Assembly: GCF_900105765.1 (NCBI RefSeq)
Contig: NZ_FNTX01000002.1
Coordinates: 2,418,001 to 2,482,000, forward strand
Length of the DNA stretch: 64,000 nucleotides
Direction of reading: 5' to 3'
Origin: Ruania alba
Lineage (GTDB): Bacteria; Actinomycetota; Actinomycetes; Actinomycetales; Beutenbergiaceae
Part shown: one piece after another, positions 16,858-25,822 of the stretch
Position numbering within the stretch: the stretch's first letter is position 1
Layout of the letters: every line of letters begins with the position of its first letter
Position numbers and translations under genes: made by a program
The notes under the pieces: model-generated
The model's input: the letters and a program-made list of their open reading frames with translations, nothing else
Databases searched by the model: none
What the model was told of the DNA's origin: nothing

Positions 16858-18348
16858 TCAGTCCTTGACCTGGTCGAGCACCTGGGTGTCGTCGTTCGAC
16901 CCCGCGTCCTCGCTCGACTCGGTCTGGTCAGGTTCGGTCTGGTCGGCTGCCTCCGCGGGAGACTCGTCGGTCTCCTCCACGTCCTGTGACGGATCCGCAT
17001 CGTCGGTGGCCTCGGTGGCCTCGGTGTCGTGCGCCTCGTCTGGTTGCTCCTGCGAACCGTTCTCGTCGGTGTCGTCCTCTGGAGCGGCCAGGTCCGCGGC
17101 TTCGGCCACCTGGCCGGAGCCGAGGAGGGCGCGCAGCTCATCGAGATACCCGGTGATGGACTCACGCTGCCGGTTCAGGTCGTCCACCTGCCGCTGCGCC
17201 GTGCGCCGCTCACGGTCGGTCTGCGCCGACGTGTCGCTACGCAACCGATCGGCGTTCTCCCGCGCCTCGCGGGTGATCCGCTCGGCGCTGGACTGGGCAT
17301 CGGTAAGGATCTCCTCCGCCTGTGCTTCGGCCGCGGAACGTACCTCCTCAGCCTTCGCCAGCGCCTCGGCCACCCGGGCCTCGGCATCCTGGGCGTGAGC
17401 CTGCGCATCAGCGATCATGGCGTCGGTGTCGGCCTTGGCCTGCGTGTGCATCTGCGCGTCGGCCTCCTCCGAGGCGGCTCGACGTGCGGCGACCTCGAGC
17501 TCGGCCGTCTCGCGCATGTCGGCCACCGACCGGCGGATCTCATCCGCTTCGGCGTTCGCCGTCCGCAGGATCTCGGCCGCCTGCTCCTCCGCTTCGCTGA
17601 TGGTCGCCGTAGCCGTGCGCTGGGCGTCCGCACGCAGTGACTCGGCGTCGGCCTTGGCACGCTCGCGCAGCTCGGTGGCCTCAGTCTCGCTGGTGGCCTT
17701 CAGCTCCCGGGCGTCACGTTCGGAGCCCACCTTGAGCTCGGCCACCTCCTGCTCGGCCGTGGCACGGAGCGTGCCGAGCTCGCGCTCCAGGCTCGCGTGC
17801 CGTTCGCTCTGCTCGGTGGCTGAGACGCTGGCGATCCGAGCGGCCTCCCGCTCCGCGGAGCCGACCAGCTCTTCGGCCTTGCGCTGCGCTGCGAGCAGAA
17901 CTCCCTCGGCCTTGCTGGTGGCCCGCTGGGTGGTGCTGTCGGCGTCCCGGCGTGCGTTCGAGAGCCGCTCGGCCGCCTCGTTCTCCGCCTGGGAGGACAG
18001 TTCGGCGGCACCGGCCTCGGCTCGTTCGAGGAGCTCCTTGGCCTGCAGGTTCGCCTGCGTGACGACGTCGCTGGACTGCTCCTCTGCCGAACGCAGTAGG
18101 TGCTCGATCCGGGCGCCCAGACCGGCGTAGCTCGGCTTCTCCGCCTCACGGAGCTGTGCCTGAGCATCGGCCAGCTCACCCGACACCTGCATCACGGAAC
18201 CATCCAGGGATTCCACCTGCGTGCGGACCTCGGCCAGCTTGCGCTCGCCGTCGGCGACCTTGCGTTCGAGGGAATGGATGTACTGATCGACCTGCGCACG
18301 GTCATAGCCGCGCATCACTACCGGAAAGGTCGACGCGTCGTCAGCCAC
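16858..18348 (-). CDS. DivIVA-domain coiled-coil protein
   Basis: This 496-residue cytoskeleton-like protein starts with a short DivIVA-type membrane-binding region (FPVVMRGYDRAQVDQYIHSLE, residues 8-28). A very long Ala/Glu/Arg coiled coil follows (about 40-390), and then an acidic Asp/Glu-rich tail. It resembles actinobacterial polar-growth and septum scaffold proteins, though it is not Wag31 itself (usually shorter, with a different head). GGAG precedes the GTG at 18348. It is divergent from a two-span membrane protein that also has a long acidic cytoplasmic tail, which hints at a common role at the envelope. The exact function is inferred. Confidence 0.8.
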   Translation of the reverse strand: MADDASTFPVVMRGYDRAQVDQYIHSLERKVADGERKLAEVRTQVESLDGSVMQVSGELADAQAQLREAEKPSYAGLGARIEHLLRSAEEQSSDVVTQANLQAKELLERAEAGAAELSSQAENEAAERLSNARRDADSTTQRATSKAEGVLLAAQRKAEELVGSAEREAARIASVSATEQSERHASLERELGTLRATAEQEVAELKVGSERDARELKATSETEATELRERAKADAESLRADAQRTATATISEAEEQAAEILRTANAEADEIRRSVADMRETAELEVAARRAASEEADAQMHTQAKADTDAMIADAQAHAQDAEARVAEALAKAEEVRSAAEAQAEEILTDAQSSAERITREARENADRLRSDTSAQTDRERRTAQRQVDDLNRQRESITGYLDELRALLGSGQVAEAADLAAPEDDTDENGSQEQPDEAHDTEATEATDDADPSQDVEETDESPAEAADQTEPDQTESSEDAGSNDDTQVLDQVKD

Positions 18349-18520
18349 ACCAGTCTCCTGCCTGTGTCGGGTGCTCGAAGAGTCCAGGACAGCGTATCGG
18401 TACCCATTGAGGCGCGGATGTGTCTCGCGTCACCTCCTGTCCCAGATCACGGAATGGTCACGTACCCTGGGAGGCTGTCGACGACACCGCTCGACCACGA
18501 CCAGAAGGGGTGGCCCGCTC

Positions 18521-20152
18521 GTGCTTGGAAGGATCTTCGCGGTCCTGCTCATCGTGCTGGGGCTCGGCACGGCAGGTGCAGGTATCGCCTCGGGCACCGT
18601 CTGGCGCCCTGACGAGGTGGTCACCGCCACCCTGCCGCAGGACCCGGAGGTTCCCGTCGTCCTCGCGCCCGGGCACGTACTGGCCACGGTGAACCCGGAC
18701 GTCACCGTCACCGTGTCTGCCGCCGACGGTGAGACACCGGTGGTCCTCGCGATGGGTCGGACAGCCGACGTGCGCGCCTGGGTCGCGGACGCGCCCGCCG
18801 TCGAGATCACCGGGCTGACCGATTGGGAGACGCTCTCGGTCGAGCAGGTGACCGCTGATCCGACCGAGGAGCCGAGCGAGGACGCGTCGGCCGATCCGTC
18901 CGAGTCGCCTTCCGACGATGCCGAGGGCGCCGAGAGCGAGAGCAGTGATGCCGAGACCGCCGACGAGGGCGCCGAGGCTGAGGCCGAGATGCCGACCGTT
19001 CCCGATCCTCGTGGCTCGGACCTGTGGATCGAGGAGCTCAGCGACACCGGCGAGCTCACGTATGAGTGGTCGCAGGTCGAGGGTGACTGGCTGATGCTGG
19101 TGGCCACCGACGGCTCCACCCCGGCGCCGACGGTCTCGCTCACCTGGGAGCGTGAGGTGACCACACCGTTGATGGTGCCCGGGATCATCGTCGGCGGTGT
19201 GTTGTTCCTGATCGGTCTGGTGTGGCTGGTGATCCTGCTGCTGATGGCCCGGGAGGAGAAGCAGGCCCGACGCCGTGCGGCCGAGTCAGAGGCCGAGGAC
19301 GCGGCGCCGGCGATGGTGTCGACGGTCGCCGAGGACGGCACCCCGTTGACCCGCCGTCAGTTGCGGGAGGCCGCTCGTGCCGCGGAGGAGCAGCAGCGCA
19401 CCGGAGCGATCGCCGTGACCGAGGACGCGGACCCCAGGGAGGACGGATCCACTGAGGACACGGACACCACCGAGGACACGGACACCACCGAGGACGGAGC
19501 GACGGACCTGGCGGCCTGGGTCAACGCCGGCCGGAAGGACGCAGCGCCGGACGACGAAGGGTCCCACGGCGAGGACGCGTTGCCTGAGCACGCCAGCAGC
19601 GATTCCACCGAGGATGCCGATTCCGGCGACGGCGAGACAGAGAGCGACACCCGCGACAGTCTCGATGAGGACAGGTCCACGGCCGACGCTCCGGACTCAG
19701 ATGCGCTGAGCGCCGCCTCGGCAGATGACGCTCCGACCGATGGTGCCGAGGTCGATGACGCCGACCCGTCCGGGACCAAGGAGGACACGCCACGCCGCCG
19801 GTGGTGGCAGTTCGGTCGGTCCCGGCACACGGGCGATGCGGACGAGCACCACGTCACGGAAGAGAGCGGCTCCGCAGGACTCGGTGACTTCTCCACCTGG
19901 GGGGCGCCGACGATCGGGGCCGCCGCCGCTGAGAGGAGCGCCGCAGCGGGTGAGCGCGTGGACACGCCACGTGAGTCGTCCGAGACCGAGGACGGCGCTG
20001 CCGATCCGGGAGCCACGACGGACTCGCCGGAGGAGCACAACCCGCAGGCGTCCGGAGCCTCGTGGCGGCAGACCTGGGGCCTGCACCGGGCTGCGCCCGA
20101 GACGCAGCCGGAGGAGACACCCACCGACGGAGACGAGGAGGACCAGCGATGA
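18521..20152 (+). CDS. Two-span membrane protein with long acidic cytoplasmic tail
   Basis: This 543-residue protein is of unknown function. Residues 1-25 form a signal or first membrane segment. Residues 30-200 are predicted outside the cell and include a Ser/Glu/Asp-rich linker. A second strong membrane span (PGIIVGGVLFLIGLVWLVIL) follows near residue 215. The rest is cytoplasmic, very acidic and disordered-looking, with LTRRQLREAARAAEEQQ, a motif common in actinobacterial envelope proteins, and a basic RRRWWQFGRSRH patch. I start it at the GTG at 18521 behind AGAAGGGG, because upstream residues look untranslated. Its stop overlaps the start of a lipoprotein gene. Confidence 0.72.
   Translation: MLGRIFAVLLIVLGLGTAGAGIASGTVWRPDEVVTATLPQDPEVPVVLAPGHVLATVNPDVTVTVSAADGETPVVLAMGRTADVRAWVADAPAVEITGLTDWETLSVEQVTADPTEEPSEDASADPSESPSDDAEGAESESSDAETADEGAEAEAEMPTVPDPRGSDLWIEELSDTGELTYEWSQVEGDWLMLVATDGSTPAPTVSLTWEREVTTPLMVPGIIVGGVLFLIGLVWLVILLLMAREEKQARRRAAESEAEDAAPAMVSTVAEDGTPLTRRQLREAARAAEEQQRTGAIAVTEDADPREDGSTEDTDTTEDTDTTEDGATDLAAWVNAGRKDAAPDDEGSHGEDALPEHASSDSTEDADSGDGETESDTRDSLDEDRSTADAPDSDALSAASADDAPTDGAEVDDADPSGTKEDTPRRRWWQFGRSRHTGDADEHHVTEESGSAGLGDFSTWGAPTIGAAAAERSAAAGERVDTPRESSETEDGAADPGATTDSPEEHNPQASGASWRQTWGLHRAAPETQPEETPTDGDEEDQR
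19454..19489 (+). repeat. 18-bp in-frame tandem repeat
   Basis: The 18-base unit beginning GAGGACACGGACACCACC occurs twice in tandem with a partial third copy, encoding EDTDTT repeats in the acidic tail of the membrane protein. Such repeats can change copy number by slippage without breaking the frame. Confidence 0.8.
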
Positions 20153-21177
20153 GTCGTCGACGCCGGATGACCGGGATCACCGCGCTGCTCGCCGCGGCGG
20201 GGATGCTGACCGCGTGCGCGATCGAGATCCCCGAGCCTCAGGAGCCGCCGGAGCAGACCGAGACGTTGCCCGTGCTCGACGAGCCCCGGCTGGAGCGCCT
20301 CCTCGCTGAGCTTGGCGAGGACATCGCCGCGGCGGACGAGGAGCAGGACGCTGAGCTGCTGGCCGGCCGGATGGAGGATCCGGCGCTCTCGGTGCGCGAG
20401 GCGGAGTACGCGCTCGCGGCTGCGACGGCTGACACCGATCAGTCCTACACCCCGCAGCCCTTGACCGCCGAGACGCAGGTGGAGATCGTGGCGGTGACCG
20501 ACACCTGGCCGCGCACGGTGATGGTCGTCACCGAGATCCCGGACGAGTCCAATGTGCCGCTGCTGGTCACCCTGGAGCAGGAGACGCCGCGAGACCAGTA
20601 CCGGATGCACAGTTGGGTGCGGCTGCTCCCGGGAGTCGAGATGCCGGAGACCGCTGTCCCGTCCGTGGGAAGCGCGCCGGTGCCGCTGGACGCTGAGGGC
20701 TACGTGTATACACCGCAGGAAGCGTTGGATGCCTACGCACAGCTGCTCGGCGACCGCGACGAGGAGGGGACCATCGGTGACACCTTCGTCGAGGACCCGT
20801 TCCGTGAGCTGGTGACCGAGCAGCTGGACAGCTTCGACTTCGACGAGGCCGGTGAGTTCAGCCACAACACCACCGCACCAGGGGATGACATCCTCACCCT
20901 TGCGACAGCCGCCGGCGGCTATCTCGTGGTCGGTGCGATGAACACGCAGTACACGTTCACCAAGACCGTCGAGGGATCTGAGCTGAGTCTGGGCGGTGAG
21001 ATCGCGGCGCTCGACCCCGAAGACGGTGAGGTGTCCGAGGACGGTGAGTCGCTGAACGCGCGGTATCGCCTCATGGTCGCCCTGCACGTGCCCGCTGAGG
21101 CCGAGGACGCACAGGTGACCGTTGTCGGTGCGGAGCGGGTGCTCACCGAGGTGAGTCACGCAGACGCCGACGAGTGA
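20149..21177 (+). CDS. Secreted lipoprotein of unknown function
   Basis: This 342-residue protein starts at the ATG overlapping the previous stop (ATGA). It has a very basic N-terminus (MSRRRR), a hydrophobic stretch and the lipobox LTAC with Cys23. The mature part is acidic, with no motif I recognise; residues 100-300 look mixed alpha/beta. Translational coupling to the membrane protein upstream suggests the two form an envelope complex. The next gene, a YbbN-like co-chaperone, has its own -10 box and is not clearly part of this unit. Confidence 0.75.
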   Translation: MSRRRRMTGITALLAAAGMLTACAIEIPEPQEPPEQTETLPVLDEPRLERLLAELGEDIAAADEEQDAELLAGRMEDPALSVREAEYALAAATADTDQSYTPQPLTAETQVEIVAVTDTWPRTVMVVTEIPDESNVPLLVTLEQETPRDQYRMHSWVRLLPGVEMPETAVPSVGSAPVPLDAEGYVYTPQEALDAYAQLLGDRDEEGTIGDTFVEDPFRELVTEQLDSFDFDEAGEFSHNTTAPGDDILTLATAAGGYLVVGAMNTQYTFTKTVEGSELSLGGEIAALDPEDGEVSEDGESLNARYRLMVALHVPAEAEDAQVTVVGAERVLTEVSHADADE

Positions 21178-21198
21178 TCGGCGACCTCTCGTACGAAC

Positions 21199-21204
21199 TA
21201 GGAT
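21199..21204 (+). promoter_or_regulatory. -10 box for leaderless ybbN-like mRNA
   Basis: TAGGAT ends seven bases before the ATG at 21212 and no ribosome-binding site is seen, so the transcript is probably leaderless. I find no convincing -35 box. Confidence 0.5.
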
Positions 21205-21211
21205 CAACCCC

Positions 21212-22132
21212 ATGAGTCAGCCATCGAACCCGGTCAACCTGCACGGCGCCGTGGACCTCTCCTCGATCGCCGCCCCGAAGCCCCCCGCTCCCTCGGAGAG
21301 CACACCGGACGGGCTGGTGGTCGACGTCAGCGAGGCCACCTTCAACGATGTGGTCCAGCAGTCCATGACCGTGCCGGTCGTGGTCATGCTCTGGCAGGTC
21401 GGAGAGGGACAGAGCATCCAGCTCAACCCCACCATGGAAGCGCTCGCCACCGAGTACGGCGGGAAGTTCCTCCTGGCCCGCGTGGACGTGGCGGCGAACC
21501 CGCGGATCGCTCAGGTGTTCCAGGTGCAGTCGGTTCCGACCGTGCTGGCCGTGATCAAGGGCCAGCCGCTGCCGCTGTTCCAGGGGTCGCACGCTGCCGA
21601 CCAGTTGCGCCCGGTGCTCGACCAGGTCCTGCAGGCTGCCCAGGAGAACGGCGTGACCGGGACGGTGGAGGTCGCCGAGAACGATGCGGAGGACGCCGAG
21701 CCGGCCGAGCCCCCGTTGCCGCCGCACATCCAGGCTGCCTACGACGCGATCGAGGCCGATGACCTCGATGGTGCGGCCGCAGCGTTCCAGCAGGGGCTCG
21801 ACGAGAACCCGCGGGACGAGGAGGCTGCTGCCGGGCTGGCGCAGGTGGAGCTGCTCCGCCGGATCGCCGGTCTGGACCCGCAGCAGGTGCTCACCGCGGC
21901 GAGCGAGGCTGCCGCCGGTGACGTCGCAGCGCACCTTCCGGCCGCTGACATCGAGGTGGCCTCCGGCAAGCTCGCCGAGGGATTCGCCCGGCTGATCGGC
22001 GTCATCCGGGTGACCGCCGGGGATGACCGCGATGCGGCCCGGACCCGCCTGCTGGAACTCTTCCAGCTCGCCCCGCACGATGCACCTGAGGTCGTCAAGG
22101 CACGCCGCGACCTCGCGGTCGCGCTCTACTGA
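21212..22132 (+). CDS. ybbN: YbbN/CnoX-like co-chaperone (thioredoxin-like plus TPR)
   Basis: This 306-residue cytoplasmic protein has a thioredoxin-like domain (about 35-150; VVDVSEATFNDVV, then FLLARVDVAANPRIAQVFQV and VPTVLAVIKG) and a C-terminal helical TPR-type region (about 175-306; FQQGLDENPRDEEAAAGLAQVELL). The redox CxxC is absent: the active-site position reads LWQVGEGQSIQ. It therefore acts as a holdase or adaptor rather than an oxidoreductase, as in other actinobacterial relatives. It converges with the maltokinase-GlgB gene, and a large palindrome lies in the gap. Confidence 0.85.
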   Translation: MSQPSNPVNLHGAVDLSSIAAPKPPAPSESTPDGLVVDVSEATFNDVVQQSMTVPVVVMLWQVGEGQSIQLNPTMEALATEYGGKFLLARVDVAANPRIAQVFQVQSVPTVLAVIKGQPLPLFQGSHAADQLRPVLDQVLQAAQENGVTGTVEVAENDAEDAEPAEPPLPPHIQAAYDAIEADDLDGAAAAFQQGLDENPRDEEAAAGLAQVELLRRIAGLDPQQVLTAASEAAAGDVAAHLPAADIEVASGKLAEGFARLIGVIRVTAGDDRDAARTRLLELFQLAPHDAPEVVKARRDLAVALY

Positions 22133-22140
22133 GTCCGACC

Positions 22141-22188
22141 ACCCAGCACTCACCTCACCCAGCACTCACCTCACCCAGCACCCACTCG
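22141..22188. repeat. 16-bp direct tandem repeats
   Basis: ACCCAGCACTCACCTC occurs twice in perfect tandem (22141-22156, 22157-22172), followed by a diverged third copy to 22188. It starts 9 bases after the YbbN-like gene and just before the long palindrome. It is non-coding in any plausible frame. Confidence 0.85.
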
Positions 22189-22207
22189 ACCGGGCACCGA
22201 CACCACA

Positions 22208-22265
22208 GCGAGTGCGGCTGATCTCGCTCATATCCCGGGATATGAGCGAAATCAGCCGCACTCGC
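22208..22265. repeat. 58-bp near-perfect palindrome in the convergent gap
   Basis: Two 29-base arms meet without a loop at CCC|GGG (centre 22236/22237). 28 of 29 positions pair; the only mismatch is C22223 against A22250. Arm ends read GCGAGTGCGG and CCGCACTCGC. It lies between the 3' ends of the YbbN-like gene and the GlgB fusion gene. It could serve as a bidirectional terminator, although there is no T-run, or be a dispersed palindromic repeat unit. Confidence 0.9.
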
Positions 22266-22297
22266 GTCAGGGGAGGGGCGTCAGGAGGACGAGTGCG

Positions 22298-25200
22298 TCA
22301 GGGGGTGGGCGTCGGGCGTAGGAAGGTGACGCCGAGTGGGGGCACCCGCAGCACGATCGACTCCGAGCGACCGTGCCACGGCACCTCCTCGGCCGTCAGC
22401 GGGCCGGTGTTGACTACCCCACTGCCGCCGAAGTCGGTGTGGTCGGTGTTCAGCACCTCCTCCCACGTGCCTGCTTGCGGGACGGCCACCCGGTAGTCCT
22501 CGTGCGCGGTGCCGGAGAAGTTCGCCACCACCAGGAGCTGCTCACCGGCGCCTCGGCGCAGGTACGCGAGCACGTTGTGGTCGCCGTCGTTGGCCTCGAT
22601 CCACTCGAACCCGCTGGGTGAGAAGTCGTCCGCCCAGAGCGCGGGGGAGGCGGTGTAGAGCAGGTTGAGCTGGCGCAGCATCAGCCGCACCCCGGCGTGC
22701 GAGGGCGTGTCGCTGAGCCCCCAGTCGAGGGACCGGGCCTCGGCCCACTCGGTGTTCTGCGCGAACTCACCACCCATGAACAGCAGGTTCTTGCCCGGAT
22801 GGGACCACTGGTAGGCCAGCAGCAGCCGCACCCCGGCGAGCTTGGCCCACAGGTCACCGGGCATCCGCTCCCACAGGGATCCCTTGCCGTGCACGACCTC
22901 GTCGTGGCTGAGGGGGAGCACGAACTGCTCGGAGAAGGCGTACACGAGGGAGAACGTGAGCTCGCCGTGGTGGTAGCGCCGATTGATCGGCTCCTCCGCC
23001 AGGTAGCGCAGCGTGTCGTTCATCCAGCCCATGTTCCACTTCAGACCGAAACCGAGGCCCCCGTGCTCGGTGGGTGTGGTCACCCCGGGCCAGGCGGTGG
23101 ACTCCTCGGCGATCATCATCGTGCCGGGCGCTACCCGGTAGGCGGTCGCGTTCGTCTCCTGGAGGAACTGGATCGCCTCCAGGTTCTCCCGCCCGCCGCG
23201 CACGTTGGGCCGCCACTGGCCCGGTTCGCGGGAGTAGTCGAGGTAGAGCATCGAGGCCACGGCGTCCACCCGGAGCGCGTCCACGTGGAACTCGGTGAGC
23301 CAGTACAGCGCGTTCGCCACGAGGAAGTTGCGCACCTCGTTGCGTCCGAAGTTGAACACGTACGTGCCCCAGTCCAGCTGCTCCCCGCGCAGCGGGTCCG
23401 GGTCCTCGTACAGAGCGGTGCCGTCGAACCGGGCGAGCGCCCAGGCGTCCTTCGGGAAGTGTGCCGGCACCCAGTCCACGATCACGCCGATCCCGGCCTG
23501 GTGCAGCGCGTCGACGAGGTGCCGGAACTCGTCGGGGCTGCCGAAGCGGGAGGTCGGGGCGTAGTAAGAGGTCACCTGGTAGCCCCAGGAGCCGCCGAAC
23601 GGGTGCTCGGCCACCGGGAGCAACTCCACGTGGGTGAAGCCCATCCAGCTGACGTACTCCACGAGCTGCTCGGCGAGCTCGGTGTAGGACAGCCCTTGCC
23701 GCCAGGAGCCGAGGTGCACCTCGTACACGCTCATCGGGCCCTGGTGCGGATCGGACGACGCCCGGCTGTCCATCCAGGTCTGGTCGGCCCAGGTGTACCC
23801 GGACTCGTCCACGACGGAGGCCGTCGCGGGCGGGATCTCGGTGGCTCGGGCCATCGGGTCGGCCTTGGTGTGCCAGGAACCGTCGGTGTGGCAGATCTCG
23901 TACTTGTACCGCTCACCCGGACCCACCTCGGGCAGGAAGATCTCCCACACGCCGCTGGACCCGAGTGAGCGCATCGCGCTGCCGCGCCCGTCCCAGTGGT
24001 TGAAGTCGCCGACTACCCGGACGGCGCGTGCGTTGGGTGCCCAGACCGCGAACGAGGTCCCGACGACGTCCCCCAGGCTGGATGGGTAGCGACGCACCTG
24101 GGCGCCGAGCACCTTCCAGAGCTCCTCGTGCCGCCCCTCGGAGATGAGGTGCTGGTCCATCTCACCGAGGGTGGGCAGGAAGCGGTACGGGTCGTCGGTG
24201 AGAACCTCTCCGCCGGCGTAGGTGGCCAGCACACGATAGTCGGGGATCTCCTCGGCAGTCAGGGCCACGGTCCAGATCCCGCCCCACTCGTGGGTGGCCG
24301 GATGGTCGCCGGCGACGGTGCGTATGGTGACGGCGGTGGCCAGGTGCCGCACGGTTCGGATCGTGACCACGCCGTCGGCCAGGTGCGGTCCCAGGACGTC
24401 GTGCGGGGCGAAGTGTGCTCCCTCGGAGAGTGCCTGCAGCACTTGGTCGTCGGTCGGGGCGGGGCTCGCACCCGCCGGGGTCGCAGGCGCGGGTGTGGGG
24501 GTGTCGTTCTCTCTCATGGCCTGCTCCTCGATGATTCGCCGGATGCCACCCAGGGGGATCGACAGCCAGTCGGGGCGGTTCTGTTGTTCGTAGACGGCTT
24601 CGTAGAGTGCCTTGTCGAGCTCGAGGGCGCGCAGGACCACCGGATCGGCGTCCCCGCCCTCGCGGCGGTATCCCTCGATGAGGGCCTCGCGGGCGTCCTC
24701 GGTCCATCGTGGGTCGCCGGCTGGGCCGACGGCGGCCGCGTAGTCGATGGAGCGGAGCATCCCGGCCAGGTCGCGCAGCGGGTGGTCCGGGGCGCGGCGT
24801 TCGGCGAGGGGGCGCAATGGCTCACCCTCGAAGTCCAGCAGGAACCACTCCTCCGGCCCACGCAGCGCCTGGCCCAGGTGCAGGTCACCGTGAATGCGCT
24901 GGTCCGGCGGGAGGGGCCGTGAGGTGACGGCGGAGATCACCTGTTCCACGCCGTCGGCCCATTCGCTCAGTGCTGGGACGGCGGTGAGTGCCCATCGGGC
25001 GCGGGCGCGCAGCGCATCGGCCAGGTCGGCCGGCTGATCGCGCACCGGCAGCGCCTCGCGCAGGGCGGTGTGCATGGCCCCGGTGCACCGGCCCAGCTCC
25101 CGGGCGAGGTCGGCGAACGAGCGGGCTTCGCGCGCGTGCTCGCAGGCGAGCTCGAAGCCGTCCCGGGCATCGGGGACGAATGCCGACAGCACGCCCAGGT

Positions 25201-25822
25201 CACCAGCCTGTGATCCGTCCGGCGTCCCGGTGCCGTGCGGGGACGGCCACCGACCGGAGAGCCAGCCGAGTGGTTCGGGCACCTGACGCCATCGGGCGCC
25301 GTGCAGGGCGCGGGTGATCTCGATCTCGGGATTCGGGCCCGGTGCGAGCACGCGAAAGACCTTCAGGATCGCCGACCGGTCGCCGTCGACGGCGGGGATA
25401 CGGATGGAGGTGTTGGACTGCTCGCCGGTGTGCACCTGCCCGGCGGTCGGGTCCAGGTCAGGCAGGGCGAGGCTCGGGTGTTCAGGCGTGGCGGCGGCGG
25501 CCAGCCAGGCGCGCAGGAAGGCCGGGTGGTGCGGTCCGTCCACCAGCACCGAGTCCGTGCCCACGGCGGCGATCTGCCCCGGGAGCGGTTCGTCCTCCCG
25601 GCGGGCCACCACGAGGGGGACCTGGAGGACGGCGGTGCCGCTGTCGCGCTCCAGGGCCAGCAGCACCACGGTGCAGGCCCCCTCGTCCTCCGGATCGGGG
25701 AGGTCGAGAGTGGTGAGGATGCGCAGGTCGGCGTCGGTCGCGTCCTTGGCGGGGAACCAGCGCGCCTGCCGTACCCACGGGGTGAGCAGATCCAGGAGTA
25801 GGGATCCGTCGGTCGCCGTCAT
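22298..25822 (-). CDS. glgB: Maltokinase fused to 1,4-alpha-glucan branching enzyme GlgB
   Basis: This single 1174-codon frame contains two enzymes of the TreS-Mak-GlgE pathway. Residues 1-435 are maltokinase, with the kinase motifs [10 protein letters not shown] and LLDFEGEP, making maltose 1-phosphate from maltose and ATP. Residues 436-1174 are a full-length GH13 branching enzyme, with a CBM48-like region, [10 protein letters not shown] (nucleophile Asp853), [10 protein letters not shown] and [12 protein letters not shown]. The boundary is Met436, preceded in the DNA by GAGGAG at a perfect distance, so a free GlgB could also be made. The gene overlaps the treS stop by ATGA and ends in a convergent gap with a large palindrome. 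Both domains look intact. Confidence 0.93.
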   Translation of the reverse strand: MTATDGSLLLDLLTPWVRQARWFPAKDATDADLRILTTLDLPDPEDEGACTVVLLALERDSGTAVLQVPLVVARREDEPLPGQIAAVGTDSVLVDGPHHPAFLRAWLAAAATPEHPSLALPDLDPTAGQVHTGEQSNTSIRIPAVDGDRSAILKVFRVLAPGPNPEIEITRALHGARWRQVPEPLGWLSGRWPSPHGTGTPDGSQAGDLGVLSAFVPDARDGFELACEHAREARSFADLARELGRCTGAMHTALREALPVRDQPADLADALRARARWALTAVPALSEWADGVEQVISAVTSRPLPPDQRIHGDLHLGQALRGPEEWFLLDFEGEPLRPLAERRAPDHPLRDLAGMLRSIDYAAAVGPAGDPRWTEDAREALIEGYRREGGDADPVVLRALELDKALYEAVYEQQNRPDWLSIPLGGIRRIIEEQAMRENDTPTPAPATPAGASPAPTDDQVLQALSEGAHFAPHDVLGPHLADGVVTIRTVRHLATAVTIRTVAGDHPATHEWGGIWTVALTAEEIPDYRVLATYAGGEVLTDDPYRFLPTLGEMDQHLISEGRHEELWKVLGAQVRRYPSSLGDVVGTSFAVWAPNARAVRVVGDFNHWDGRGSAMRSLGSSGVWEIFLPEVGPGERYKYEICHTDGSWHTKADPMARATEIPPATASVVDESGYTWADQTWMDSRASSDPHQGPMSVYEVHLGSWRQGLSYTELAEQLVEYVSWMGFTHVELLPVAEHPFGGSWGYQVTSYYAPTSRFGSPDEFRHLVDALHQAGIGVIVDWVPAHFPKDAWALARFDGTALYEDPDPLRGEQLDWGTYVFNFGRNEVRNFLVANALYWLTEFHVDALRVDAVASMLYLDYSREPGQWRPNVRGGRENLEAIQFLQETNATAYRVAPGTMMIAEESTAWPGVTTPTEHGGLGFGLKWNMGWMNDTLRYLAEEPINRRYHHGELTFSLVYAFSEQFVLPLSHDEVVHGKGSLWERMPGDLWAKLAGVRLLLAYQWSHPGKNLLFMGGEFAQNTEWAEARSLDWGLSDTPSHAGVRLMLRQLNLLYTASPALWADDFSPSGFEWIEANDGDHNVLAYLRRGAGEQLLVVANFSGTAHEDYRVAVPQAGTWEEVLNTDHTDFGGSGVVNTGPLTAEEVPWHGRSESIVLRVPPLGVTFLRPTPTP
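24517..24529 (-). promoter_or_regulatory. Internal ribosome-binding site and start for a free GlgB
   Basis: On the minus strand GAGGAG (24529-24524) is followed after six bases by ATG (24517-24515), in frame and exactly at the maltokinase/GlgB boundary. It looks like the original glgB start kept after loss of the maltokinase stop codon. It would yield a 739-residue GlgB, a normal length for the enzyme. Confidence 0.6.
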
